The notes under the pieces were generated by a model, which made no database searches, was not told the origin of the DNA, and saw only the letters and a program-made list of their open reading frames with translations. The position numbers were made by a program, and so were the translations under genes. This document shows positions 1 to 14,800 of a stretch of DNA of 64,000 bases, one piece after another. The number at the start of each line of letters is the position of its first letter. Positions within the stretch are counted from its first letter, which is position 1. The stretch is taken from assembly GCA_023053545.1 (NCBI GenBank), contig JAKZAN010000059.1, forward strand, positions 1 to 64,000. The letters run 5' to 3'. The DNA comes from Lepidurus packardi (taxonomy: Eukaryota; Arthropoda; Branchiopoda; Notostraca; Triopsidae).

Positions 1-3000
1 GAATTGATTAAATCCGTAAGGAGTTAATTAAGTCCGTAAGGAATATGTTCAGTCCGTAAGGAATTTGTTCAGTCCGTAAGGAACTAATTCAGTCCGTAAT
101 GAATTAATTCAGTCCGTAAAGAATTAATTCAGTCCGTAAGGAAATTATTAAGTCCGTAAGGAATTTGTTCAGTCCGTAAGGAATTAATCAAGTCCGTAAG
201 GAATTTGCTCAGTTCGTAAGGAATTAATTAAGTCCGTAAGGAATTAATTAAATCCGTAAGGAATTAATTCAGTCCGTAAGGAATTAATTCAGTAAGAAAG
301 GAATTCAATCAATCCTAAAGAATTAATTCAGTCCGTAAGGAATAAATTAAGTCCGTAAGGAATTTATTAAGTCCGTAAGGTATTAATTAAGTCCGTAAGG
401 AATTTGTTCAGTCCGTAAGGAATTAATTAAGTCCGTAAGGAATTAATTCAGTCCATAAGGAATTAATTCAGTAAGAAAGGAATTCAATCAATCCAAAAGA
501 ATTAATTCAGTCCGTAAGGAATTTATCAAGTCGGTAAGGAATTAATTAAGTCCGTAAGGAATTTGTTCAGTCCGTAAGGAATTAATTAAGTCCGTAAGGA
601 ATTAATTAAGTCCGTAAGGAATTAGTTCAGTCCGTAAGGAATTAATTCAGTCCGTAAAGTATTAATTAAGTCCGTAAGGAATTAATTAAGTCCGTAAGGG
701 AATTAATTAAATCCGTAAGGAATTAATTCAATAAGTAAGGAATTAATTCAGTAAGAAAGGAATTCAATCAATCCGAAAGAATTAGTTCAGTCCGTAAGGA
801 ATTAATTAAGTCCGTAAGGAATTTATTAAGTCCGTAAGGAATTTATTAAGTCCGTAATTAATTTTTTCAGTCCGTAAAGAATTAATTAAAACCATAAGGA
901 ATTAATTAAGTCCGTAATGAATTAATTCAGTCCGTAAGGAATTAATTAAGTCCGTAAAGAATTAATTAAGTCCGTAAGGTGTTAATTAAGTCCGTAAGGA
1001 ATATGTTCAGTCCGTAAGGAATTTGTTCAGTCCGTAAGGAATTAATTCAGTCCGTAATGAATTAATTCAGTCCGTAAAGAATTAATTCAGTCCGTAAGGA
1101 ATTTATTAAGTCCGTAAGGAATTTGTTCAGTCCGTAAGGAATTAATTAAGTCCGTAAGGAATTTGTTCAGTCCGTAAGGAATTAATTAAGTCCGTAAGGA
1201 ATTAATTAAATCCGTAAGGAATTAATTCAGTCCGTAAGGAATTAATTCAGTAAGAAAGGAATTCAATCAATCCTAAAGAATTAATTCAGTCCGTAAGGAA
1301 TTAATTAAGTCCGTAAGGAATTTATTAAGTCCGTAAGGTATTAATTAAGTCCGTAAGGAATTTGTTCAGTCCGTAAGGAATTAATTAAGTCCGTAAGGAA
1401 TTAATTAAGTCCGTAAGGAATTAATAAAGTCCGTAAGGAATTAATTAAGTCCGTAAAGTATTAATTAAGTCCGTAAGGAATTAATTAAGTCTGTAAGGAA
1501 TTAATTCAGTAAGAAAGGAATTCAATCAATCCAAAAGAATTAATTCAGTCCGTAAGGAATTTATCAAGTCGGTAAGGAATTAATTAAGTCCGTAAGGAAT
1601 TTGTTCAGTCCGTAAGGAATTAATTAAGTCCGTAAGGAATTAATTAAATCCGTAAGGAATTAATTCAGTCCATAAGGATGTAATTCAGTAAGAAAGGAAT
1701 TCAATCAATCCAAAAGAATTAATTCAGTCCGTAAGGAATTAATTAAGTCCGTAAGGAATTTATCATGTCCGTAAGGAATTAATTAAGTCCGTAAGGAATT
1801 AATTAAGTCCGTAAGGAATTTGTTCAGTCCCGTCAGGAATTTATTAAGTCCGTAAGGAATTAGTTAAGTCCGTAAGGAATTTATTAAGTCCGTAAGGAAT
1901 TAGTTAAGTCCGAAAGGAATTTGTTCAGTCCGTAAGGAATTAATTAAGTCCGTAAAGAATTAATTAAGTCCGTAAGGAATTAGTTCAGTCCGTAAGGAAT
2001 TAATTCAATCCGTAAAGTATTAATTAAGTCCGTAAGGAATTAATTAAGTCCGTAAGGAATTAATTAAATCCGTAAGGAATTAATTCAATCCGTAAGGAAT
2101 TAATTCAGTAAGAAAGGAATTCAATCAATCCTAAAGAATTAGTTCAGTCCGTAATGAATTAATTAAGTCCGTAAGGAATTTCTTAAGTCCGTAAGGAATT
2201 TTTTCAGTCCGTAAAGAATTAATTAAGTCCATAAGGAATTAATTAAGTCCGTAAAGAATTAATTCAGTCCGTAAGGAATTAATTAAGTCCGTAAAGAATT
2301 GATTAAATCCGTAAGGAGTTAATTAAGTCCGTAAGGAATATGTTCAGTCCGTAAGGAATTTGTTCAGTCCGTAAGGAATTAATTCAGTCCGTAATGAATT
2401 AATTCAGTCCGTAAAGAATTAATTCAGTCCGTAAGGAATTTATTAAGTCCGTAAGGAATTTGTTCAGTCCGTAAGGAATTAATTAAGTCCGTAAGGAATT
2501 TGTTCAGTCCGTAAGGAATTAATTAAGTCCGAAAGGAATTTGCTCAGTTCGTAAGGAATTAATTAAGTCCGTAAGGAATTAATTAAGTCCGTAAGGAATT
2601 AATTAAATCCGTAAGGAATTAATTCAGTCCGTAAGGAATTAATTCAGTAAGAAAGGAATTCAATCAATCCTAAAGAATTAATTCAGTCCGTAAGGAATTA
2701 ATTAAGTCCGTAAGGAATTTATTAAGTCCGTAAGGTATTAAATAAGTCCGTAAGGAATTTGTTCAGTCCGTAAGGAATTAAATAAGTCCGTAAGGATTTA
2801 ATTAAGTCCGTAAAGAATTAATTCAGTCCGTAAGGAATTAATTAAGTCCGTAAAGAATTGATTAAATTCGTAAGGAGTTAATTAAGTCCGTAAGGAATAT
2901 GTTCAGTCCGTAAGGAATTTGTTCAGTCCGTAAGGAACTAATTCAGTCCGTAATGAATTAATTCAGTCCGTAAAGAATTAATTAAGTCCGTAAGGAATTT

Positions 3001-6000
3001 ATTAAGTCCGTAATTAATTTTTTCAGTCCGTAAAGAATTAATTAAAACCATAAGGAATTAATTAAGTCCGTAATGAATTAATTCAGTCCGTAAGGAATTA
3101 ATTAAGTCCGTAAAGAATTAATTAAGTCCGTAAGGAGTTAATTAAGTCCGTAAGGAATATGTTCAGTCCGTAAGGAATTTGTTCAGTCCGTAAGGAATTA
3201 ATTCAGTCCGTAATGAATTAATTCAGTCCGTAAAGAATTAATTCAGTCCGTAAGGAATTTATTAAGTCCGTAAGGAATTTGTTCAGTCCGTAAGGAATTA
3301 ATTAAGTCCGTAAGGAATTTGTTCAGTCCGTAAGGAATTAATTAAGTCCGTAAGGAATTAATTAAATCCGTAAGGAATTAATTCAGTCCGTAAGGAATTA
3401 ATTCAGTAAGAAAGGAATTCAATCAATCCTAAAGAATTAATTCAGTCCGTAAGGAATTAATTAAGTCCGTAAGGAATTTATTAAGTCCGTAAGGTATTAA
3501 TTAAGTCCGTAAGGAATTTGTTCAGTCCGTAAGGAATTAATTAAGTCCGTAAGGAATTAATTAAGTCCGTAAGGAATTAATAAAGTCCGTAAGGAATTAA
3601 TTAAGTCCGTAAAGTATTAATTAAGTCCGTAAGGAATTATTTCAGTCCGTAAGGAATTATTTCAGTCCGTAAAGAATTAATTAAGTCCGTAAGGAATTAA
3701 TTAAGTCTGTAAGGAATTAATTCAGTAAGAAAGGAATTCAATCAATCCAAAAGAATTAATTCAGTCCGTAAGGAATTTGTTCAGTCCGTAAGGAATTAAT
3801 TAAGTCCGTAAGGAATTAATTAAGTCCGTAACGAATTAATTAAGTCCGTAAGGAATTAATTAAATCCGTAAGGAATTAATTCAGTCCATAAGGATGTAAT
3901 TCAGTAAGAAAGGAATTCAATCAATCCAAAAGAATTAATTCAGTCCGTAAGGAATTAATTAAGTCCGTAAGGAATTTATCATGTCCGTAAGGAATTAATT
4001 AAGTCCGTAAGGAATTTGTTCAGTCCGTCAGGAATTTATTAAGTCCGTAAGGAATTAGTTAAGTCCGTAAGGAATTTATTAAGTCCGTAAGGAATTAGTT
4101 AAGTCCGTAAGGAATTTGTTCAGTCCGTAAGGAATTAATTAAGTCCGTAAAGAATTAATTAAGTCCGTAAGGAATTAGTTCAGTCCGTAAGGAATTAATT
4201 CAATCCGTAAAGTATTAATTAAGTCCGTAAGGAATTAATTAAGTCCGTAAGGAATTAATTAAATCCGTAAGGAATTAATTCAATCCGTAAGGAATTAATT
4301 CAGTAAGAAAGGAATTCAATCAATCCTAAAGAATTAGTTCAGTCCGTAATGAATTAATTAAGTCCGTAAGGAATTTATTAAGTCCGTAAGGAATTTTTTC
4401 AGTCCGTAAAGAATTAATTAAGTCCATAAGGAATTAATTAAGTCCGTAAAGAATTAATTCAGTCCGTAAGGAAATAATTAAGTCCGTAAAGAATTGATTA
4501 AATCCGTAAGGAGTTAATTAAGTCCGTAAGGAATATGTTCAGTCCGTAAGGAATTTGTTCAGTCCGTAAGGAATTAATTCAGTCCGTAATGAATTAATTC
4601 AGTCCGTAAAGAATTAATTCAGTCCGTAAGGAATTTATTAAGTCCGTAAGGAATTTGTTCAGTCCGTAAGGAATTAATTAAGTCCGTAAGGAATTTGTTC
4701 AGTCCGTAAGGAATTAATTAAGTCCGAAAGGAATTTGCTCAGTTCGTAAGGAATTAATTAAGTCCGTAAGGAATTAATTAAATCCGTAAGGAATTAATTC
4801 AATCCGTAAGGAATTAATTCAGTAATAAAGGAATTCAATCAATCCTAAAGAATTAGTTCAGTCCGTAAGGAATTAATTAAGTCCGTAAGGAATTTATTAA
4901 GTCCGTAAGGAATTTATTAAGTCCGTAAGGAATTTTTTCAGTCCGTAAAGAATTAATTAAAACAATAAGGAATTAATTAAGTCCGTAATTAAATAATTCA
5001 GTCCGTAAGGAATTAATTAAGTCCGTAAAGAATTAATTAAGTCCGTAAGGAGTTAATTAAGTCCGTAAGGAATATGTTCAGTCCGTAAGGAATTTGTTCA
5101 GTCCGTAAGGAATTAATTCAGTCCGTAATGAATTAATTCAGTCCGTAAAGAATTAATTCAGTCCGTAAGGAATTTATTAAATCCGTAATTAATTAATTCA
5201 GTCCGTAAAGTATTAATTAAGTCCGTAAGGAATTAATTCAGTCCGCAAGGAATTATTTCAGTCCGTAAAGAATTAATTAAGTCCGTAAGGAATTAATTCA
5301 GTCCGTAAAGTATTAATTAAGTCCGTAAGGAATTAATTCAGTCCGTAAGGAATTATTTCAGTCCGTAAAGAATTAATTAAGTCCGTAAGGAATTAGTTAA
5401 GTCCGTAAGGAATTTGTTCAGTCCGTAAGGAATTAATTCAGTCCGTAATGAATTACTTCAGCCCGTAAAGAATTAATTCAGTCCGTAAGGAATTAATTCA
5501 GTCCGTAAGGAATTAATTCAGTCCGCAACGAATTAATTAAGTCCGTAAGAAATTAATTAAATCCGTAAGGAATTAATTCAGTCCATAAGGAATTAATTCA
5601 GTAAGAAAGGAATTCAATCAATCCAAAAGAATTAATTCAGTCCGTAAGGAATTAATTAAGTCCGTAAGGAATTTTGTTCAGTCCGTAAGGAATTTATTAA
5701 GTCCGTAAGGAATTTATTAAGTCCGTAAGGAACTTGTTCATTCCGTAAGGAATTAATTCAATCCGTAATGAATTAATTCAGTCCGTAAAGAATTAATTCA
5801 GTCCGTAAGGAATTTATTAAGTCCGTAAGGAATTTGTTCAGTCCGTAAGGAATTAATTAAGTCCGTAAGGAATTTGTTCAGTCCGTAAGGAATTAATTAA
5901 GTCCGTAAGGAATTTGTTCAGTCCGTAAGGAATTAATTAAGTCCGTAAGGAATTTGTTCAGTCCGTAGGGAATTAATTAAGTCCGTAAGGAATTAATTAA

Positions 6001-9000
6001 ATCCGTAAGGAATTAATTCAGTCCGTAAAGTATTAATTAAGTCCGTAAGGAATTAATTCAGTCCGTAAGGAATTATTTCAGTCCGTAAAGAATTAATTAA
6101 GTCCGTAAGGAATTAATTAAGTCCGTAAGGAATTAATTCAGTCCGTAAGGAATTAATTCAGTCCGTAAAGTATTAATTAAGTCCGTAAGGAATTAATTCA
6201 GTCCGCAAGGAATTATTTCAGTCCGTAAAGAATTAATTAAGTCCGTAAGGAATTAATTCAGTCCGTAAAGTATTAATTAAGTCCGTAAGGAATTAATTCA
6301 GTCCGTAAGGAATTATTTCAGTCCGTAAAGAATTAATTAAGTCCGTAAGGAATTAATTAAGTCCGTAAGGAATTTGTTCAGTCCGTAAGGAATTAATTAA
6401 GTCCGTAAGGAATTATTTAAGTCCGTAAGGAATTAATTCAGTCCGTAATGAATTACTTCAGCTCGTAAAGAATTAATTCAGTCCGTAAGGAATTAATTCA
6501 GTCCGTAAGGAATTAATTCAGTCCGCAACGAATTAATTAAGTCCGTAAGGAATTAATTAAATCCGTAAGGAATTAATTCAGTCCATAAGGAATTAATTCA
6601 GTAAGAAAGGAATTCAATCAATCCAAAAGAATTAATTCAGTCCGTAAGGAATTAATTAAGTCCGTAAGGAATTTGTTCAGTCCGTAAGGAATTTATTAAG
6701 TCCGTAAGGAATTAATTAAGTCCGTAAGGAATTTATCATGTCCGTAAGGAATTAATTAAGTCCGTAAGGAATTTGTTCAGTCCGTCAGGAATTTATTAAG
6801 TCCGTAAGGAATTAGTTAAGTCCGTAAGGAATTTGTTCAGTCCGTAAGGAATTAATTCAGTCCGTAATGAATTAATTCAGTCCGTAAAGAATTAATTCAG
6901 TCCGTAAGGAATTTATTAAGTCCGTAAGGAATTTGTTCAGTCCGTAAGGAATTAATTAAGTCCGTAAGGAATTTGTTCAGTCCGTAAGGAATTAATTAAG
7001 TCCGTAAGGAATTTGTTCAGTCCGTAAGGAATTAATTAAGTCCGTAAGGAATTTGTTCAGTCCGTAAGGAATTAATTAAGTCCGTAAGGAATTAATTAAA
7101 TCCGTAAGGAATTAATTCAGTCCGTAAAGTATTAATTAAGTCCGTAAGGAATTAATTCAGTCCGTAAGGAATTATTTCAGTCCGTAAAGAATTAATTAAG
7201 TCCGTAAAGAATTAATTAAGTCCGTAAGGAATTAATTAAGTCCGTAAGGAATTATTTAAGTCCGTATGGAATTAATTCAGTCCGTAATGAATTACTTCAG
7301 CCCGTAAAGAATTAATTCAGTCCGTAAGGAATTAATTCAGTCGGTAAGGAATTAATTCAGTCCGCAACGAATTAATTAAGTCCGTAAGGAATTAATTAAA
7401 TCCGTAAGGAATTAATTCAGTAAGAAAGGAATTCAATCAATCCAAAAGAATTAATTCAGTCCGTAAGGAACTAATTAAGTCCGTAAGGAATTTTGTTCAG
7501 TCCGTAAGGAATTTATTAAGTCCGTAAGGAATTTATTAAGTCCGTAAGGAATTAATTAAGTCCGTAAGGAATTTTGTTCAGTCCGTAAGGAATTTATTAA
7601 GTCCGTAAGGAATTTATTAAGTCCGTAAGGAACTTGTTCATTCCGTAAGGAATTAATTCAGTCCGTAATGAATTAATTCAGTCCGTAAAGAATTAATTCA
7701 GTCCGTAAGGAATTTATTAAGTCCGTAAGGAATTTGTTCAGTCCGTAAGGAATTAATTAAGTCCGTAAGGAATTTGTTCAGTCCGTAAGGAATTAATTAA
7801 GTCCGTAAGGAATTTGTTCAGTCCGTAAGGAATTAATTAAGTCCGTAAGGAATTTGTTCAGTCCGTAGGGAATTAATTAAGTCCGTAAGGAATTAATTAA
7901 ATCCGTAAGGAATTAATTCAGTCCGTAAAGTATTAATTAAGTCCGTAAGGAATTAATTCAGTCCGTAAGGAATTATTTCAGTCCGTAAAGAATTAATTAA
8001 GTCCGTAAGGAATTAATTAAGTCCGTAAGGAATTAATTCAGTCCGTAAGGAATTAATTCAGTCCGTAAAGTATTAATTAAGTCCGTAAGGAATTAATTCA
8101 GTCCGCAAGGAATTATTTCAGTCCGTAAAGAATTAATTAAGTCCGTAAGGAATTAATTCAGTCCGTAAGGAATTTATTAAGTCCGTAAAAAATTTGTTCA
8201 GTCCGTAAAGAATTAATTAAGTCCGTAAGGAATTAATTCAGTCCGTAAGGAATTTATTAAGTCCGTAAGGAATTTGTTCAGTCCGTAAGGAATTAATTAA
8301 GTCCGTAAGGAATTTGTTCAGTCCGTAAGGAATTAATTAAGTCCGTAAGGAATTTGTTCAGTCCGTAAGGAATTAATTAAGTCCGTAAGGAATTAATTAA
8401 ATCCGTAAGGAATTAATTCAGTCCGTAAAGTATTAATTAAGTCCGTAAGGAATTAATTCAGTCCGTAAGGAATTATTTCAGTCCGTAAAGAATTAATTAA
8501 GTCCGTAAAGAATTAATTAAGTCCGTAAGGAATTAATTAAGTCCGTAAGGAATTATTTAAGTCAGTATGGAATTAATTCAGTCCGTAATGAATTACTTCA
8601 GCCCGAAAAGAATTAATTCAGTCCGTAAGGAATTAATTCAGTCCGTAAGGAATTAATTCAGTCCGCAACGAATTAATTAAGTCCGTAAGGAATTAATTAA
8701 ATCCGTAAGGAATTAATTCAGTCCATAAGGAATTAATTCAGTAAGAAAGGAATTCAATCAATCCAAAAGAATTAATTCAGTCCGTAAGGAATTAATTAAG
8801 TCCGTAAGGAATTTTGTTCAGTCCGTAAGGAATTTATTAAGTCCGTAAGGAATTTATTAAGTCCGTAAGGAATTAATTAAGTCCGTAAGGAATTTTGTTC
8901 AGTCCGTAAGGAATTTATTAAATCCGTAAGGAATTAATTAAGTCCGTAAGGAACTTGTTCATTCCGTAAGGAATTAATTCAGTCCGTAATGAATTAATTC

Positions 9001-11859
9001 AGTCCGTAAAGAATTAATTCAGTCCGTAAGGAATTTATTAAGTCCGTAAGGAATTTGTTCAGTCCGTAAGGAATAAATTAAGTCCGTAAGGAATTAATTA
9101 AGTCCGTAAGGAATTAATTCAGTCCGTAAGGAATTAATTCAGTCCGTAAAGTATTAATTAAGTCCGTAAGGAATTAATTCAGTCCGCAAGGAATTATTTC
9201 AGTCCGTAAAGAATTAATTAAGTCCGTAAGGAATTAATTCAGTCCGTAAAGTATTAATTAAGTCCGTAAGGAATTAATTCAGTCCGTAAGGAATTATTTC
9301 AGTCCGTAAAGAATTAATTAAGTCCGTAAGGAATTAATTAAGTCCGTAAGGAATTTGTTCAGTCCGTAAGGAATTAATTAAGTCCGTAAGGAATTGTTTA
9401 ATTCCGTAAGGAATTAATTCAGTCCGTAATGAATTACTTCAGCTCGTAAAGAATTAATTCAGTCCGTAAGGAATTAATTCAGTCCGTAAGGAATTAATTC
9501 AGTCCGCAACGAATTAATTAAGTCCGTAAGGAATTAATTAAATCCGTAAGGAATTAATTCAGTCCATAAGGAATTAATTCAGTAAGAAAGGAATTCAATC
9601 AATCCAAAAGAATTAATTCAGTCCGTAAGGAATTAATTAAGTCCGTAAGGAATTTGTTCAGTCCGTAAAGAATTAATTAAGTCCGTAAGGAATTAATTAA
9701 GTCCGTAAGGAATTTGTTCAGTCCGTAAGGAATTAATTAAGTCCGTAAGGAATTTTTTCAGTCCGTAAAGAATTAATTAAGTCCATAAGGAATTAATTAA
9801 GTCCGTAAAGAATTAATTCAGTCCGTAAGGAATTAATTAAGTCCGTAAAGAATTAATTAAGTCCGTAAGGAGTTAATTAAGTCCGTAAGGAATATGTTCA
9901 GTCCGTAAGGAATTTGTTCAGTCCGTAAGGAGTTAATTCAGTCCGTAATGAATTAATTCAGTCCGTAAAGAATTAATTCAGTCCGTAAGGAATTTAATAA
10001 GTCCGTAAGGAATTTGTTCAGTCCGTAAGGATTTAATTAAGTCCGTAAGGAATTTGTTCAGTCCGTAAGGAATTATTTAAGTCCGTAAGGAATTTGTTCA
10101 GTCCGTAAGGAATTAATTAAGTCCGTAAGGAATTAATTAAATCCGTAAGGAATTAATTCAGTCCGTAAGGAATTAATTCAGTAAGAAAGGAATTCAATCA
10201 ATCATAAAGAATTAATTCAGTCCGTAAGGAATTAATTCAGTAAGAAAGGAATTCAATCAATCCAAAAGAATTAATTCAGTCCGTAAGGAATTAATTAAGT
10301 CCGTAAGGAATTTGTTCAGTCCGTAAGGAATTAATTAAGTCCGTAAGGAATTTGTTCAGTCCGTAAGGAATTAATTAAGTCCGTAAGGAATTAATTAAAT
10401 CCGTATGGAATTAATTCAGTCCGTAAGGAATTAATTCAGTAAGAAAGGAATTCAATCAATCCGTAAGGAATTAATTCAGTAAGAAAGGAATTCAATCAAT
10501 CCTAAAGATATAATTCAGTCCGTAAGGAATTAATTAAGTCCGTAAGGAATTTATTAAGTCCGTAAGGTATTAATTAAGTCCGTAAGGAATTTGTTCAATC
10601 CAAAAGAATTAATTCAGTCCGTAAGGAATTAATTAAGTCCGTAAGGAATTTGTTCAGTCCGTAAGGAATTTATTAAGTCCGTAAGGAATTAATTAAGTCC
10701 GTAAGGAATTTATCATGTCCGTAAGGAATTAATTAAGTCCGTAAGGAATTTGTTCAGTCCGTCAGGAATTTATTAAGTCCGTAAGGAATTAGGTAAGTCC
10801 GTAAGGAATTTGTTAAGTCCGTAAGGAATTAATTAAGTCCGTAAGGAATTAATTAAGTCCGTAAGGAATTAATTAAGTCCGTAAGGAATTAATTCAGTCC
10901 GTAAAGTATTAATTAAGTCCGTAAGGAATTAATTAAGTCCGTAAGGAATTAATTAAATCCGTAAGGAATTAATTCAATCCGTAAGGAATTAATTCAGTAA
11001 GAAAGGAATTCAATCAATCCTAAAGAATTAGTTCAGTCCGTAATGAATTAATTAAGTCCGTAAGGAATTTATTAAGTCCGTAAGGAATTTTTTCAGTCCG
11101 TAAAGAATTAATTAAGTCCATAAGGAATTAATTAAGTCCCTAAAGAATTAATTCAGTCCGTAAGGAATTAATTAAGTCCGTAAAGAATTGATTAAGTCCG
11201 TAAGGAGTTAATTAAGTCCGTAAGGAATATGTTCAGTCCGTAAGGAATTTGTTCAGTCCGTAAGTAATTAATTCAGTCCGTAATGAATTAATTCAGTCCG
11301 TAAAGAATTAATTCAGTCCTTAAGGAATTAATTAAGTCCGTAAGGAATTTGTTCAGTCCGTAAGGAATTAATTAAGTCCGAAAGTAATTTGTTCAGTCCG
11401 TAAGGAATTAATTAAGTCCGTAAGGAATTAATTAAATCCGTAAGGAATTAATTCAGTCCGTAAGGAATTAATTCAGTAAGAAAGGAATTCAATCAATCCT
11501 AAAGAATTAATTCAGTCCGTAAGGTATTAATTAAGTCCGTAAGGAATTTGTTCAGTCCGTAAGGAATTAATTAAGTCCGTAAGGAATTTGTTCAGTCCGT
11601 AAGGAATTAATTAAGTCCGTAAGGAATTTGTTCAGTCCGTAAGGAATTAATTAAGTCCGTAAGGAATTAATTAAATCCGTATGGAATTAATTCAGTCCGT
11701 AAGGAATTAATTCAGTAAGAAAGGAATTCAATCAATCCTAAAGAATTAATTCAGTCCGTAAGGAATTAATTAAGTCCGTAAGGAATTTATTAAGTCCGTA
11801 AGGTATTAATTAAGTCCGTAAGGAATTTGTTCAGTCCGTAAGGAATTAATTAAATCCGT

Positions 11860-14800
11860 AAGGAATTAATTAAGTCCGTAAGGAATTAATTAAGTCCGTA
11901 AGAAATTAATTCAGTCCGTAAAGTATTAATTATGTCCGTAAGGAATTAATTCAGTCCGTAAGTAATTATTTCAGTCCGTAAAGAATTAATTAAGTCCGTA
12001 AGGAATTAATTAAGTCCGTAAGGAATTAATTAAGTCCGTAAGGAATTATTTAAGTCCGTAAGGAATTAATTCAGTCCGTAATGAATTACTTCAGCCTTAA
12101 GGAATTAATTCAGTCCGCAACGAATTAATTAAGTCCGTAAGGAATTAATTAAATCCGTAAGGAATTAATTCAGTCCATAAGGAATTAGTTCAGTAAGAAA
12201 GGAATTCAATAAATCCAAAAGAATTAATTCAGTCCGTAAGGAATTAATTAAGTCCGTAAGGAATTTGTTCAGTCCGTAAGGAATTAATTAAGTCCGTAAG
12301 GAATTTGTTCAGTCCGTAAGGAATTAATTAAGTCCGTAAGGAATTAATTAAATCCGTATGGAATTAATTCAGTCCGTAAGGAATTAATTCAGTAAGAAAG
12401 GAATTCAATCAATCCTAAAGATATAATTCAGTCCGTAAGGAATTAATTAAGTCCGTAAGGAATTTATTAAGTCCGTAAGGTATTAATTAAGTCCGTAAGG
12501 AATTTGTTCAATCCAAAAGAATTAATTCAGTCCGTAAGGAATTAATTAAGTCCGTAAGGAATTTGTTCAGTCCGTAAGGAATTTATTAAGTCCGTAAGGA
12601 ATTAATTCAGTCCGTAATGAATTAATTCAGTCCGTAAAGAATTAATTCAGTCCTTAAGGAATTTATTAAGTCCGTAAGGAATTTGTTCAGTCCGAAAGGA
12701 ATTAATTAAGTCCGTAAGGAATTTGTTCAGTCCGTAAGGAATTAATTAAGTCCGAAAGTAATTTGTTCAGTCCGTAAGGAATTAATTAAGTCCGTAAGGA
12801 ATTAATTAAATCCGTAAGGAATTAATTCAGTCCGTAAGGAATTAATTCAGTAAGAAAGGAATTCAATCAATCCTAAAGAATTAATTCAGTCCGTAAGGTA
12901 TTAATTAAGTCCGTAAGGAATTTGTTCAGTCCGTAAGGAATTAATTAAGTCCGTAAGGAATTTGTTCAGTCCGTAAGGAATTAATTAAGTCCGTAAGGAA
13001 TTTGTTCAGTCCGTAAGGAATTTGTTCAGTCCGTAAGGAATTAATTAAGTCCGTAAGGAATTAATTAAATCCGTATGGAATTAATTCAGTCCGTAAGGAA
13101 TTAATTCAGTAAGAAAGGAATTCAATCAATCCTAAAGAATTAATTCAGTCCGTAAGGAATTAATTAAGTCCGTAAGGAATTTATTAAGTCCGTAAGGTAT
13201 TAATTAAGTCCGTAAGGAATTTTTTCAGTCCGTAAAGAATTAATTAAGTCCATAAGGAATTAATTAAGTCCGTAAAGAATTAATTCAGTCCGTAAGGAAT
13301 TAATTAAGTCCGTAAAGAATTGATTAAGTCCGTAAGGAGTTAATTAAGTCCGTAAGGAATATGTTCAGTCCGTAAGGAATTTGTTCAGTCCGTAAGGAAT
13401 TAATTCAGTCCGTAATGAATTAATTCAGTCCGTAAAGAATTAATTCAGTCCGTAAGGAATTTATTAAGTCCGTAAGGAATTTGTTCAGTCCGAAAGGAAT
13501 TAATTAAGTCCGTAAGGAATTTGTTCAGTCCGTAAGGAATTAATTAAGTCCGAAAGGAATTTGTTCAGTCCGTAAGGAATTAATTAAGTCCGTAAGGAAT
13601 TAATTAAATCCGTAAGGAATTAATTCAGTCCGTAAGGAATTAATTCAGTAAGAAAGGAATTCAATCAATAGTAAAGAATTAATTCAGTCCGTAAGGAATT
13701 AATTAAGTCCGTAAGGAATTTATTAAGTCCGTAAGGTATTAATTAAGTCCGTAAGGAATTTGTTCAGTCCGTAAGGAATTAATTAAGTCCGTAAAGAATT
13801 GATTAAGTCCGTAAGGAGTTAATTAAGTCCGTAAGGAATATGTTCAGTCCGTAAGGAATTTGTTCAGTCCGTAAGGAATTAATTAAGTCCGTAAGGAATT
13901 AATTAAATCCGTAAGGAATTAATTCAGTCCGTAAGGAATTAATTCAGTAAGAAAGGAATTCAATCAATAGTAAAGAATTAATTCAGTCCGTAAGGAATTA
14001 ATTAAGTCCGTAAGGAATTTATTAAGTCCGTAAGGTATTAATTAAGTCCGTAAAGAATTTGTTCAGTCCGTAAGGAATTAATTATGTCCGTAAGGAATTA
14101 ATTAAGTCCGTAAGGAATTTATTGAGTCCGTAAGGTATTAATTAAGTCCGTAAGGAATTTTTTCAGTCCGTAAAGAATTAATTAAGTCCATAAGGAATTA
14201 ATTAAGTCCGTAAAGAATTAATTCAGTCCGTAAGGAATTAATTAAGTCCGTAAAGAATTGATTAAGTCCGTAAGGAGTTAATTAAGTCCGTAAGGAATTT
14301 ATTAAGTCCGTAAGGAATTTGTTCAGTCCGAAAGGAATTAATTAAGTCCGTAAGGAATTTGTTCAGTCCGTAAGGAATTAATTAAGTCCGAAAGGAATTT
14401 GTTCAGTCCGTAAGGAATTAATTAAGTCCGTAAGGAATTAATTAAGTCCGTAAGAAATTAATTCAGTCCGTAAAGTATTAATTATGTCCGTAAGGAATTA
14501 ATTCAGTCCGTAAGTAATTATTTCAGTCCGTAAAGAATTAATTAAGTCCGTAAGGAATTAATTAAGTCCGTAAGGAATTAATTAAGTCCGTAAGGAATTA
14601 TTTAAGTCCGTAAGGAATTAATTCAGTCCGTAATGAATTACTTCAGCCTTAAGGAATTAATTCAGTCCGCAACGAATTAATTAAGTCCGTAAGGAATTAA
14701 TTAAATCCGTAAGGAATTAATTCAGTCCATAAGGAATTAGTTCAGTAAGAAAGGAATTCAATAAATCCAAAAGAATTAATTCAGTCCGTAAGGAATTAAT